In this document: piece by piece, positions 7,421-15,510 of the stretch
How the letters are laid out: the number at the start of each line of letters is the position of its first letter
Position numbering within the stretch: the stretch's first letter is position 1
Assembly: GCA_013388845.1 (NCBI GenBank)
Contig: JACAEN010000012.1
Coordinates: forward strand, 1-35,112
Length of the DNA: 35,112 bases
Reading direction: 5' to 3'
Source: Chloroflexota bacterium
Lineage (GTDB): Bacteria; Chloroflexota; Dehalococcoidia; GIF9; AB-539-J10
Translations under genes and position numbers: made by a program
Notes under the pieces: generated by a model
Told to the model about the DNA's origin: nothing
The model's database searches: none
What the model saw: the letters and a program-made list of their open reading frames with translations, nothing else

Positions 7421-8671
7421 TTAGGTTGCTCTCAGGTAGGGGCCTAATACTTCAGGGATTAATACTGTGCCATCAGCTTGCTGATAGTTTTCCAGCACGG
7501 CGATAAGGACTCGTGGCAGAGCCAATCCTGAGCCATTGAGCGTGTGGATAAGCTGTGGTTTGGCGCCGGGCTCAGGGCGATAGCGGATATTGGCTCGCCT
7601 GGCCTGAAAGTCACTGCAATTGCTGCAAGAACTGACCTCCAGCCATTCAGCACAGCCGGGAGCCCACATTTCAATGTCATATGTTTTGCAAGCAGCAAAG
7701 CCCAGGTCACCAGTGCATAATTGCACCACGTGGTGAGGTATGTCCAGCTTCTGACATATGTCCTCAGCGTCGGCGACCAATTTCTCTAACTCTTCGTCAG
7801 AACTCTCCGGAGTGGTGAGCTTGTAGAGCTCCACCTTGTCAAATTGGTGTCCACGCTTAATGCCCCTGATATCTTTGCCGGCAGACATTTTCTCGCGACG
7901 GAAGCAAGGGGTGTAAGCAACATAATAAAGAGGCAAACTGTCGGCGCTCAGTATTTCATCGCGGTGCAAGTTGGTCAGCGGCACCTCAGCGGTGGGTATG
8001 AACCAAAAATCGTCTTCCTCGTCGTGATATAAGTTATCACCGAACTTGGGTAAATTTCCTGAGCCGACCATGCACTCTCGCTTTACCATGAAAGGGGGAT
8101 AGATTTCTTTGTAGCCGTGCTCATTGACATGGACATCGAGCATAAATGAGATAAGCGCTCGTTGTAGGCGTGCGCCCAGCCCTTTGAGAACATAAAACCT
8201 GGTTCCTGAGAGCTTCACGCCCCGCTCAAAATCTATTATCCCCAATTTTTCTCCCAACTCCCAGTGAGGCAGGGGCTTAAAGGAAAATTCCTTTGGCTCG
8301 CCCCAGGTACGCACTACCACATTATCACTCTCGTCTTTACCTAAGGGCACGCTGGGGTGAGGAATATTGGGCAACTCCAGCAGCAGAGAATCAAGTTGGG
8401 CTTTTACTTCTTTGGTCTGCTGCTGCAGGGAGGATATTTGTTCCCCCAATTGACGCATCTGAGCGATGAGCTCTGGTGGTTTTTCCTTGCTTTGCCCCAG
8501 TTGTTTGCTGGCTTGATTATGCTTGGCACGGAGTTCCTCTGTCTGACGAAGCAAGCTGCGGTAATCTTCGTCGATCTTGAGGATGTCGTCTAAAACAAAG
8601 GTATCGCCTCTTTTCTCCAGAGCCTGCCGAACAGACCCAGGGTTTTCCCGAATCAGTTTAATATCCAGCAT
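7421..8671 (-). CDS. serS: Seryl-tRNA synthetase
   Basis: Class II aminoacyl-tRNA synthetase that charges tRNA-Ser (and tRNA-Sec if present). It has 416 residues, normal length. The N-terminal tRNA-binding coiled-coil arm (about 30-105, Glu/Gln/Lys/Leu rich) is followed by the catalytic domain, with motif 2 (TPCFRREKMSAGKDIRG) and motif 3 (NGSGLALPRVLIAVLENYQ) and the serine/ATP pocket between them. The ATG at 8671 is supported by the family-typical MLDIKLIRENP start. No ribosome binding site is visible because an AT-rich repeat lies just upstream. lysS lies upstream on the same strand, separated by about 170 bp. Confidence 0.97.
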   Translation of the reverse strand: MLDIKLIRENPGSVRQALEKRGDTFVLDDILKIDEDYRSLLRQTEELRAKHNQASKQLGQSKEKPPELIAQMRQLGEQISSLQQQTKEVKAQLDSLLLELPNIPHPSVPLGKDESDNVVVRTWGEPKEFSFKPLPHWELGEKLGIIDFERGVKLSGTRFYVLKGLGARLQRALISFMLDVHVNEHGYKEIYPPFMVKRECMVGSGNLPKFGDNLYHDEEDDFWFIPTAEVPLTNLHRDEILSADSLPLYYVAYTPCFRREKMSAGKDIRGIKRGHQFDKVELYKLTTPESSDEELEKLVADAEDICQKLDIPHHVVQLCTGDLGFAACKTYDIEMWAPGCAEWLEVSSCSNCSDFQARRANIRYRPEPGAKPQLIHTLNGSGLALPRVLIAVLENYQQADGTVLIPEVLGPYLRAT

Positions 8672-8675
8672 GTGT

Positions 8676-8818
8676 AAGCTCTAAATCCCAATTTCTAAAT
8701 TCTAAACAAATCCAAAATTCCAAATTTAAATACCAAAACTCATTTTGTTTCGATTTTTGGTCATTAATGCTTTGACATTGTTTAGGATTTCGAATTTTGT
8801 GCTTAGGATTTGTCATAT
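8676..8818. repeat. AT-rich degenerate repeat (AAATCC/GGATTT type)
   Basis: Runs of CTAAATCCCAATTTCTAAATT, TCCAAAATTCC, TTTAGGATTTCGAATTTTG and TTAGGATTTG form an imperfect inverted repeat. Similar stretches lie at 1450-1510, 10310-10360, 20190-20290, 22907-23030 and 31271-31399. Here it separates serS from lysS. Confidence 0.55.
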
Positions 8819-8839
8819 CTTGCCTTGCATTGTGCATTT

Positions 8840-10306
8840 TTATTCTTTCGCCTTTAGCTGGGGGAACAGTATGACCTCTCGAATAGATTGCTGATTTGTA
8901 AGCAGCATCACCAAGCGGTCAATACCTATGCCCAGGCCACCGGTAGGCGGCATCCCGTACTCCAAAGCCTGAAGAAAATCTTCATCAGCAATTTCTACTT
9001 CTTCATCGGCAACTCGTTCTTTCAGCTGCTGGCGGAACCTCTCCCTTTGCTCCAGCGGGTCATTGAGCTCGGTGAAGGCATTAGCAACCTCCATGCCATC
9101 CACAAAGCCCTCGAACCTCTCCACCAACCGGTTATCGCCCCGCTTTCTCTTGGCCAGAGGCGACATTTCTACCGGGTAATCTAGAAGGAAAGTCGGCTGA
9201 ATAAGCTTGGGCTCGACAAAAGTGGAAATCAATTCTTCTATGAGCTTGCCTCTCCCTTTGCTGGGGTCGACTTCCATTCCTAGCTCTGCCATCCGTGCCC
9301 CCAGTGAATCAGCATCAGGATAATCTTCAAAATCAATGTCGCAATAGTTTTTTATGGCCTCACGAAGGTAGAGTCTTTGCCAGGGCAGACCGAGGTCAAT
9401 GGTTTGGCCATTATGAACAAGCCTAGTGTTGCCGAGAATCTCCTGAGCTATATGAGCGAGCATCTCCTCTACCAATCTCATCATGTCGTTGTAATCGCTA
9501 TAAGCCTGATAGCACTCAAGCAAGGTGAATTCCGGGTTATGTCTAACAGAGATGCCTTCATTGCGAAAGGCACGCCCTATCTCATAAACTCTGTCAAAGC
9601 CGCCTACCACCAGCCTTTTGAGGTGCAGCTCTAGAGCAATTCGCAGATAAAAGTCTTCATCAAGGGCCTGATGATGGGTGACAAAGGGGCGTGCCAGCGC
9701 TCCGCCAGCGTGCGGCTGAAGCACAGGAGTTTCTACCTCTAAGAATCCTTGCTTATCAAGAAAACTTCTTATGGCAGTGATAATCCTGCTACGCAAAATG
9801 AAAATATTTCTGCTTTCTTCGTTGGAAATGAGGTCGAGATACCTCTGCCGGTAACGCTTTTCTATGTCAACTAGCCCGTGCCACTTCTCGGGCAGCGGGC
9901 GAAGAGATTTACAGAGCATGGTAAAATCGGATGCCTCTAGCGTGAGCTCACCGGCTTTTGTCCGGAAGAGCTTCCCCCTGACCCCGATAATGTCACCAAT
10001 ATCAATATCCTGAAGAAGGTCGTACCTCTTCTTGCCCAGAACGTTATAGCGCAAGGAAAGCTGTATCTTCCCCGAGCCATCGCGAATATCAACGAAGGAC
10101 ATCTTACCCATGGAGCGCTTGGACATAATGCGGCCAGCCAATGATATGTCTGGAGAATGTTCCCCTTGCTGCTCGAAAAGAGTTTTCGCCTCTTGAACAG
10201 TGTGGCTGGGACAATAGGAATGAGGGTAGGGGTCTATGCCGCGGGCTCGAATTCTGTTCAGGCTATCCAGCCGCTGTTCGGTTATGCGCTCTAATCTGGA
10301 AGTCAT
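8840..10306 (-). CDS. lysS: Lysyl-tRNA synthetase, class II
   Basis: Charges tRNA-Lys. The protein has 488 residues. The N-terminal OB-fold anticodon-binding domain (about 50-145, with GRIMSKRSMGKMSF) precedes the class II core with motif 2 (FRNEGISVRHNPEFT) and motif 3 (GGLGIGIDRLVMLLTN) near the C-terminus. The start MTSRLERITEQRLDSL is typical of the family. The region upstream of the ATG (10307-10360) is an AT-rich repeat without a Shine-Dalgarno sequence. The gene is followed by serS in the same orientation and preceded by the DUF2007 gene 54 bp away, so the three may be co-transcribed. Confidence 0.97.
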   Translation of the reverse strand: MTSRLERITEQRLDSLNRIRARGIDPYPHSYCPSHTVQEAKTLFEQQGEHSPDISLAGRIMSKRSMGKMSFVDIRDGSGKIQLSLRYNVLGKKRYDLLQDIDIGDIIGVRGKLFRTKAGELTLEASDFTMLCKSLRPLPEKWHGLVDIEKRYRQRYLDLISNEESRNIFILRSRIITAIRSFLDKQGFLEVETPVLQPHAGGALARPFVTHHQALDEDFYLRIALELHLKRLVVGGFDRVYEIGRAFRNEGISVRHNPEFTLLECYQAYSDYNDMMRLVEEMLAHIAQEILGNTRLVHNGQTIDLGLPWQRLYLREAIKNYCDIDFEDYPDADSLGARMAELGMEVDPSKGRGKLIEELISTFVEPKLIQPTFLLDYPVEMSPLAKRKRGDNRLVERFEGFVDGMEVANAFTELNDPLEQRERFRQQLKERVADEEVEIADEDFLQALEYGMPPTGGLGIGIDRLVMLLTNQQSIREVILFPQLKAKE

Positions 10307-10360
10307 GAAAAATTAAAAATTAAACCTCAAAACTCAAAATTACAAAGCAAAATTCAAAAC

Positions 10361-10594
10361 TTATTTTTTGCTTTCCAAACTAATTCCCAGAATCTCTTTA
10401 GCTTCCTTGGCCAGATGCTCGGGCACCATTATTTTCACTTCACCTAGTCCATCAACTGTAAGCCCGTAAATCAGCCCGGCACTCTCGTAGCTTAAAAGGA
10501 CTGGTATGCCTTCGCTTTCCAGCCGTCCCTTGATTATTTGTGCCTCCATGTAGTTGGCAGTGCGCACGGTAACTAGTTGTTCCCTAGCCGACAT
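10361..10594 (-). CDS. DUF2007 family small protein
   Basis: A 77-residue soluble protein. The core ANYMEAQIIKGRLESEGIPVLL and EVKIMVPEHLAKEAKEIL match the DUF2007 (putative signal-transducing, PII-like fold) family as I know it: a beta strand, a helix that scans for an alternate ligand, and a C-terminal helix. The biochemical role is unknown. It has no signal peptide or membrane segment. It lies immediately upstream of lysS on the same strand. No clear ribosome binding site is seen. Confidence 0.8.
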   Translation of the reverse strand: MSAREQLVTVRTANYMEAQIIKGRLESEGIPVLLSYESAGLIYGLTVDGLGEVKIMVPEHLAKEAKEILGISLESKK

Positions 10595-10717
10595 AATTTC
10601 TATTTTCGTTTATTGTAACAGAAACTGTTGGAGTATTGCTAAAAGGATGGATATTATATAAAATTTGCGATGTTGCCCGAAAGGCTGCAACAAAAAATCT
10701 AAAGGAGGGAAGGTGAT

Positions 10718-11092
10718 TTGCATGCGCTCGGAAGACATCTGCTACTAGAACTAAAAATGTGTAACAAGGAGGTGCTAGATGATTTAGACTTTCTCAAAGA
10801 GTGTCTTAACGAAGCTGCCATTCAAAGTGGCGCTACAGTGGTAGGCGAGTCCTTCTATCATTTCTCTCCTTACGGAGTGAGCGGAGTGGTCAATATTGCT
10901 GAATCTCATATTGCGGTTCATACCTGGCCCGAATACGGCTATGCTGCCGTAGACGTTTTCACCTGCGGCAATAACGTAGACCCGGAAAAGGCCGCCCGTT
11001 TGATTATAGAGAGGCTAGGTGCCCAAACCCACTCCTTAATCGAGCTTCGCAGGGGGATTGTGGAGGACAGCCAGGTAAGGTGCATGAAATGA
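10718..11092 (+). CDS. speD: S-adenosylmethionine decarboxylase proenzyme (SpeD)
   Basis: Makes decarboxylated SAM, the aminopropyl donor for polyamine synthesis. It is the short bacterial (class 1B) type of 124 residues. It self-cleaves before S63 in AESHIAVHTW to form the pyruvoyl cofactor. H68 and C83 (FTCGNN), the processing and catalytic residues, fall at the same positions as in the Thermotoga enzyme. The start is TTG at 10718, chosen because the protein then begins MHALGRHLLLEL, as in homologues, and AGGAGG (10703-10708) lies 9 nt upstream. The 3' end overlaps speE by 4 bp (ATGA), so the two are translationally coupled. Confidence 0.95.
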   Translation: MHALGRHLLLELKMCNKEVLDDLDFLKECLNEAAIQSGATVVGESFYHFSPYGVSGVVNIAESHIAVHTWPEYGYAAVDVFTCGNNVDPEKAARLIIERLGAQTHSLIELRRGIVEDSQVRCMK

Positions 11093-12012
11093 AGGATAGT
11101 GACCCTGACAAACGTAGGTGGTTCTCGGACTATATAAGTCCTGACCTTACTGCGCTGCACAGCATCAAGGAGAGGGTATATTCAGGGCGAACTAAGTTTC
11201 AGTCCGTGGATATTATCAGCACGGGCAGCTTCGGCGTTTGTCTGGTCCTCGATGGCAAGATTCAGTCCAGCGAGGCAGATGAGTTCATTTACCATGAAGC
11301 CCTGGTACACCCGTCTATGCTTACGCACCCCCGTCCGGAGAGGGTACTCATCGCCGGGGGAGGTGAGGGTGCCACCTTAAGAGAAGTCCTGGTGCACAAG
11401 ACGGTAAAGAAGGCGGTCATGGTGGATATTGACGAGGAGGTCGTAAGCTTGTGTCGTCGCTTCTTATCATCCTGGCACCAGAATGCCTTCGATGACCCTC
11501 GGACAGAGCTTTATTTCATGGACGCCCGAAAATACCTAGAGGAAAGTAGAGACAAATTTGATGTCATCATCATTGACCTTGTTGACCCTTTAGAGGAGGG
11601 ACCAGCGCGCTTGCTATATACACGGGAATTCTACGAAATAGTTAAACAAAAACTAGGGTCTGATGGCATTATGTCAGTACAGGCCGAACCTTCCGAATGG
11701 AGAAACTTAGATAATTTCACTGCTATTGTCAATACTTTAAGAAAGGTCCTCTCGATAGCCCGCCCCTACCAGGTTCATATACCTTCCTTTCTGGGCTTAT
11801 GGGGGTTTGTGGCGGCTTCTCAAACTCTTGACCCCACTGAACTGACTCCCGAGCAAATTGACGCCAGAATCTCAACAAGAATATCAAAAAAGCTAAAGTC
11901 CTACGATGGCCTTACCCACCGTGCCATGTTTACCATCCCCAAGCATATTCGCGAACAGCTAGCTGCCAGCCAAAGAATCATCACCGACAAACAACCCATC
12001 TCCGCTTATTGA
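11089..12012 (+). CDS. speE: Polyamine aminopropyltransferase (SpeE family, long C-terminal type)
   Basis: Transfers the aminopropyl group of decarboxylated SAM to an amine acceptor. The Rossmann SAM-binding motif AGGGEGATLREV, the acidic YFMDARKY and the catalytic DLVDP are present. ATG 11089 is preferred to GTG 11080 because it gives an ATGA overlap with speD and AAGG is 8 nt upstream; the product is 307 residues. The segment GPARLLYTREFYE, the HIPSF/GLWGF block and the ~45-residue C-terminal extension resemble thermospermine synthases (ACL5) and the Thermus aminopropylagmatine enzyme more than E. coli SpeE. The acceptor may therefore not be putrescine. No speA, speB or speC is in the window. 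Confidence 0.9.
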   Translation: MKDSDPDKRRWFSDYISPDLTALHSIKERVYSGRTKFQSVDIISTGSFGVCLVLDGKIQSSEADEFIYHEALVHPSMLTHPRPERVLIAGGGEGATLREVLVHKTVKKAVMVDIDEEVVSLCRRFLSSWHQNAFDDPRTELYFMDARKYLEESRDKFDVIIIDLVDPLEEGPARLLYTREFYEIVKQKLGSDGIMSVQAEPSEWRNLDNFTAIVNTLRKVLSIARPYQVHIPSFLGLWGFVAASQTLDPTELTPEQIDARISTRISKKLKSYDGLTHRAMFTIPKHIREQLAASQRIITDKQPISAY

Positions 12013-12072
12013 CCTGCCCACACAAATTACTTCCCCGCTGTTTCCAACACCTTTTTGCTAATTTTTTCTAGT

Positions 12073-12118
12073 CCTGCCTTAAGAGGTAACTGCATGTTAC
12101 CTTGATGTCGTGAGCAGG
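12073..12118. terminator. Hairpin between convergent genes, possible bidirectional terminator
   Basis: A 7-bp perfect stem AGGTAAC-TGCAT-GTTACCT (12084-12102) sits inside an outer CCTGC/GCAGG pair (12073-12077, 12114-12118). It lies between speE (+) and the small membrane protein gene (-). No proper T-run follows on either strand, so the terminator function is uncertain. Confidence 0.35.
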
Positions 12119-12137
12119 TCTCTGCCTTCTGTGCCGC

Positions 12138-12452
12138 TCAAGCCTGTGGGCTTTCCGTCTCTTCCGCTTCTTCCTCCCCCACCTTCGTAAGATAGAGTTC
12201 GCTTGTGCTTGACTTTACCCGTGGCACCACTTTCCCACCACAATAAGGGCATTGCAGTTCATCAGCTTGTCTCATACTAAAGACGATGCTGACAATGCCT
12301 ATGACCGCCAGCGCTATTCCTACGCCCATGACGACTTCCCAAACTTCTTTCCCGAAGGCAGGTCTCCTTAGAAAGAGGCCGAGGACTATTAACGCAGCAC
12401 CCAGAATCACCCACACCGCTACCGTTAAAATATCGTACTTTTTGTAAGTCAT
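12138..12452 (-). CDS. Small membrane protein with a zinc-ribbon-like half motif
   Basis: A 104-residue hypothetical protein. Two hydrophobic segments (about 8-28 and 41-61) are followed by CPYCGGKV (residues ~69-76), a single CxxC knuckle like the first half of a zinc ribbon, and an acidic C-terminal tail (EEEAEETE). A strong ribosome binding site, AGGAGGTG, lies a few bases upstream of the ATG on the minus strand. I do not recognise a family. A membrane-anchored metal-binding or dimerising protein is possible, and no function can be assigned. Confidence 0.65.
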   Translation of the reverse strand: MTYKKYDILTVAVWVILGAALIVLGLFLRRPAFGKEVWEVVMGVGIALAVIGIVSIVFSMRQADELQCPYCGGKVVPRVKSSTSELYLTKVGEEEAEETESPQA

Positions 12453-12624
12453 TCCGCACCTCCTATTCCAGACTTATACTATATAGATAGCACCTATCGC
12501 CTGCGTTGTCTAGTCCCTATCACTTCTCCAGAGGCTTTTCCAATTTTATAGGCTTTAGCTCCCGGAGGTCACAAAAGGCCTGCTATTCGAAAACTATTCA
12601 TCAATAGTCCGTGGATAGATGGCA

Positions 12625-13251
12625 CTATTTTGCTTTCTTCTGCTGGCTGTCGTATATCATGTCCTTTATTATGCCTTTAGCCAGGACTTGTTTAATGCTG
12701 GACAAATTGCGAATCAACATAAAAACGTCAACAGCCAGGGCATAACGCACCAGCATCAACGATCCTTCAAATAGCCAGACAAACAAAGGCAACAGGGCAA
12801 ATCCGATGATTATAGCGCCTGTAAATTTACGGCTAGTAAAGAACGGAATAGCTACTACTACCAGCGTAACAAGTATTGCCTTGGGAGCTAAAACAAGAAA
12901 GGTGCCTATAATGGTGGCCGAACCTCGGCCCCCCCGGAAACTTGCGAACACTGGGAAATTATGTCCTACCAGAGCTCCAAATCCAGCCCCGAGGACCCAA
13001 AGTTCCGAAACATTTAGAGCTTGGGCAATGAGTATTGCCCCGGCTCCCTTGGCGATATCAAAGAGGCCGACAAAAACGCCTTCGCGAGTACCAATTTCGC
13101 GCATAACATTGGCGCCACCCATGTTGCGCGAACCGACGTTCCGAATATCTATACCTCTTCTGACCCGAGACACGATGTAGGCTGTGGGAATGGAGCCTAA
13201 GAGATACCCAATAATGATGCTTAGAATGCTCGGTAGTATGTCTTCACTCAT
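12625..13251 (-). CDS. plsY: Acyl-phosphate:glycerol-3-phosphate acyltransferase PlsY
   Basis: Membrane enzyme that acylates glycerol 3-phosphate from acyl-phosphate, the first step of phospholipid synthesis. It has 208 residues with about five hydrophobic segments. The conserved PlsY loops are present: GSIPTAYI (19-26), GSRNMGGANVMREIG (40-54) and GHNFPVFASFRGGRGSAT (96-113). They are somewhat divergent from the usual GSGNPGATNVLR and GGKGVAT, so a specialised paralogue cannot be excluded. It is 12 bp downstream of the DegV/FakB gene on the same strand, and the two products would act in successive steps of exogenous fatty acid use. Confidence 0.88.
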   Translation of the reverse strand: MSEDILPSILSIIIGYLLGSIPTAYIVSRVRRGIDIRNVGSRNMGGANVMREIGTREGVFVGLFDIAKGAGAILIAQALNVSELWVLGAGFGALVGHNFPVFASFRGGRGSATIIGTFLVLAPKAILVTLVVVAIPFFTSRKFTGAIIIGFALLPLFVWLFEGSLMLVRYALAVDVFMLIRNLSSIKQVLAKGIIKDMIYDSQQKKAK

Positions 13252-13263
13252 CTAGGTGGTAGA

Positions 13264-14106
13264 TTATCTGTCTCCAAGCACGCTAACAACAATGAGACTG
13301 GGTCCTGTGTGTGTACCAATGACAGGGCTGGCACGACACAGGTAGATGGGAACTTGAGGATACTTTGAGCGAAATCTCTGCACTAACTTGTTGGCTTCAT
13401 CTAGGTCAGTAGCATACTCTACAGCTAGTCCTTCAACATTGGCAAAGCTTGCCACAAAGTTGTATAGATGGTCTATCGCCTTAGCCCGGGAGCGTTCCCG
13501 TGCACAGGGATATGCTTCGCCGTCCTTAAGGCCAATGATGGGATTCACCTTCAGTAATGAACCAAGAAAGGCTTGTGCCTTGCCGATGCGCCCGCCGCGT
13601 TCCAGATATTCCAGAGTATCAAAGGCAGCACGCATATCTACCCGGCGCATGGTATGACGAGCCGCATTCAGCACTTCGTCAAGGGTAGCCCCAGCGCGGG
13701 CTGCTTTGGCAGCAGCAATTGTTATGAAACCCTGGCACATAATTGCCCACTGCGAGTCTAGAACCTCGACACGGCATTTCTTCTTCATCAACCCTACAGC
13801 TTGCAAAGCCACCTGGTAGGTAGCGCTGAGCTTGGAAGTTAAACTGATAACCGCAATGGCGTTTGTTTTTTCGGCAAGCTTATCGTAGGCATCGGCAAAA
13901 GCCGCTGGCGGCGGCACAGATGTTGCAGGTAAGACTTTGCTGGTCTTTAGCCTTTGGTAGAATTGGTCGGGCCCTATGTCGAGACCATCGCGGTAGAGAT
14001 CCGTACCAAAGCGAACAACGAGGGGAACCACGGTAATCCCAAATTCCTCAGCTACCTGAGGGGGCAGGTCAGAGACACTATCAGTTACAATAGCTACATC
14101 AGGCAC
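13264..14106 (-). CDS. DegV/FakB family fatty-acid-binding protein
   Basis: DegV-family proteins (FakB) bind a fatty acid and present it to the kinase FakA, producing acyl-phosphate. The N-terminal TDSVSDLPP, the SKLSATYQ lipid-headgroup loop, LERGGRIGKAQAFLGSLL and the late THTGP motif are all present. The best start is GTG 14106 (280 residues, beginning MPDVAIVTDS), with AAAGGA 8 nt upstream. A TTG at 14130 would add eight residues but has no ribosome binding site. It is followed closely by plsY, whose substrate is acyl-phosphate. No FakA is in the window. Confidence 0.9.
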   Translation of the reverse strand: MPDVAIVTDSVSDLPPQVAEEFGITVVPLVVRFGTDLYRDGLDIGPDQFYQRLKTSKVLPATSVPPPAAFADAYDKLAEKTNAIAVISLTSKLSATYQVALQAVGLMKKKCRVEVLDSQWAIMCQGFITIAAAKAARAGATLDEVLNAARHTMRRVDMRAAFDTLEYLERGGRIGKAQAFLGSLLKVNPIIGLKDGEAYPCARERSRAKAIDHLYNFVASFANVEGLAVEYATDLDEANKLVQRFRSKYPQVPIYLCRASPVIGTHTGPSLIVVSVLGDR

Positions 14107-14285
14107 AGATACTATCCTTTCCTTTGCCAAACAACCCAGATGATATCATTTTGCGGTCACACGGGACTAGAATAGGCTGGGTTGTCTGGGGATACGATAC
14201 TGCTCGCTTGTACACTCCGCTAAGAAATTGCACAACGCCCAACCACGCTACCCGGGCGAGAGGAGCCGTTGATATAGCTACGATG

Positions 14286-14516
14286 TCACCTTTTCCAGTC
14301 ACTTAGCTCAGCCTTTACTAGCATACTCCCCAGTGCGACCAACCATAGTGAGAAGGCGATTGCTGCGCCTAAAATCAACCAGTTCAACGTATCCTTCTGC
14401 TGGATATCTCCTATGACCATTTTTGAGAGCAGACAGAGAAGACCAATGCCAGTTGCTATCAGCAAGGAATGTGCCACAATACGCCATCCCTTCGGTGTTA
14501 GAAGCTTGTTTAACAT
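14286..14516 (-). CDS. Small two-helix membrane protein
   Basis: A 76-residue hypothetical protein with two hydrophobic segments (roughly 15-36 and 46-66) and short charged ends. ATG 14516 is preferred to GTG 14522 because AAGGAG is 9 nt upstream of it. It lies between the macro-domain gene and the DegV gene on the same strand. I do not recognise a family; it may be a small inner-membrane protein of unknown role. Confidence 0.55.
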   Translation of the reverse strand: MLNKLLTPKGWRIVAHSLLIATGIGLLCLLSKMVIGDIQQKDTLNWLILGAAIAFSLWLVALGSMLVKAELSDWKR

Positions 14517-14729
14517 CGTCACTCGCTCCTTGCCCTTCTGTGGATATTATACTTTTTTGAAGAGTATCCTGAAAAGAGGGGGTCACCCCTATTCTCCCCG
14601 GCACCTGCCTTTTTTGTCCTTGCCAGGCTGACGAAGTAAGGAACAGCAATGTCGCGGTAGTGAAACCTCTTTATCCTGCAAGGTAAGCCATTACCTTCTG
14701 ATGCCGGTGTCGTTCGAGATTCTGCATTC

Positions 14730-15290
14730 TTACGCTTCTAGGCAGTTGAGGCAAGCTTGCAAAGCGGAGCGGTAGCTTTGGTAAGTCCGGGAATCGAAGA
14801 GAACAAGCACGACGTCTTTAAGAGATGTCGCTTGCTTTTTCAGAAACGAAACGACGGTGCTTACTGCTACTTTTGCTGCTTCATCAAGGGGATAGCCATA
14901 AGCTCCAGTGCTTATGGAAGGGAAGGAAATGCTGGTCAGTTTGTTTTCGGTAGCCAATTTCAGGCACTCATAATAAGCGCTCCGCAAAAGCTCAGCTTCG
15001 TTTCTACTGCCACCATGCCAGACGGGACCAACCGTATGTATCACATACCGTGCCTTGAGATTCCCCCCTGTGGTGATGACAGCTTGGCCCGTGGGCAATC
15101 TTCCCTGCCGGGCAACTATTTTCTTGCATTCCTCCAATATTGCTGGTCCTCCAGCCCGGTGGATTGCCCCATCCACCCCTCCCCCACCCATCAGGCCGGG
15201 GTTGGCAGCATTAACGATGGCGTCGGTAGCTTGCTCGGTGACATCTCCCTGGATGATAGAGACCTTTGTTTTATTAACTATGACCTCCAT
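14730..15290 (-). CDS. Macro-domain ADP-ribose-processing protein
   Basis: A 186-residue stand-alone macro domain of the MacroD/YmdB-like type. It binds ADP-ribose and typically deacetylates O-acetyl-ADP-ribose or removes ADP-ribose from proteins. The diagnostic N-terminal block is clear: GDVTEQATDAIVNAANP (15-31) followed by GGGGVDGAIHRAGG. The phosphate-binding loop SISTGAYGYPLDEAA is also present. AGGGAGGA lies about 4 nt upstream of the ATG. An inverted repeat at 15318-15349 overlaps its likely promoter region. It is not next to any obvious ADP-ribosyltransferase. Confidence 0.93.
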   Translation of the reverse strand: MEVIVNKTKVSIIQGDVTEQATDAIVNAANPGLMGGGGVDGAIHRAGGPAILEECKKIVARQGRLPTGQAVITTGGNLKARYVIHTVGPVWHGGSRNEAELLRSAYYECLKLATENKLTSISFPSISTGAYGYPLDEAAKVAVSTVVSFLKKQATSLKDVVLVLFDSRTYQSYRSALQACLNCLEA

Positions 15291-15317
15291 TTTCCTCCCT
15301 GCTGTGAACTAACCTCA

Positions 15318-15349
15318 CTAACAAATGCTATAGTCGCCTGATTTGTTAG
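15318..15349. promoter_or_regulatory. Inverted repeat upstream of the macro-domain gene
   Basis: Perfect 9-bp arms CTAACAAAT (15318-15326) and ATTTGTTAG (15341-15349) are separated by 14 bp. On the minus strand a TATAGC (15327-15332) lies between the arms, so the repeat would overlap a weak macro-gene promoter. It may be an operator, or a hairpin in the 5' leader. The rest of the 15291-15510 gap shows nothing recognisable. Confidence 0.45.
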
Positions 15350-15510
15350 ACAAAGGCATCCAGTGAATTTGAACAACCTCTTGATAAGGAAAGTAGCATA
15401 GAGGGGGAGGTTAAAGCAAATCACAGCGGGTTATCGGGTTATAGAGATAGAACTATGAGACGGACGGGAAGTTTGACGAATTTGGTTAGCATAAGGTAGA
15501 TTTAAGCAGG

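Noticed and set aside
14131-14285. Gap upstream of the DegV gene inspected for a tRNA
   Set aside because: No acceptor stem or T-arm consensus could be found on either strand.
14099-14302. A minus-strand frame of 67 codons starting GTG and overlapping the small membrane protein gene end
   Set aside because: It has an SD-like GGAAAAGG only inside the start region, no recognisable domain, and overlaps the likely start of the DegV gene; too weak to call.
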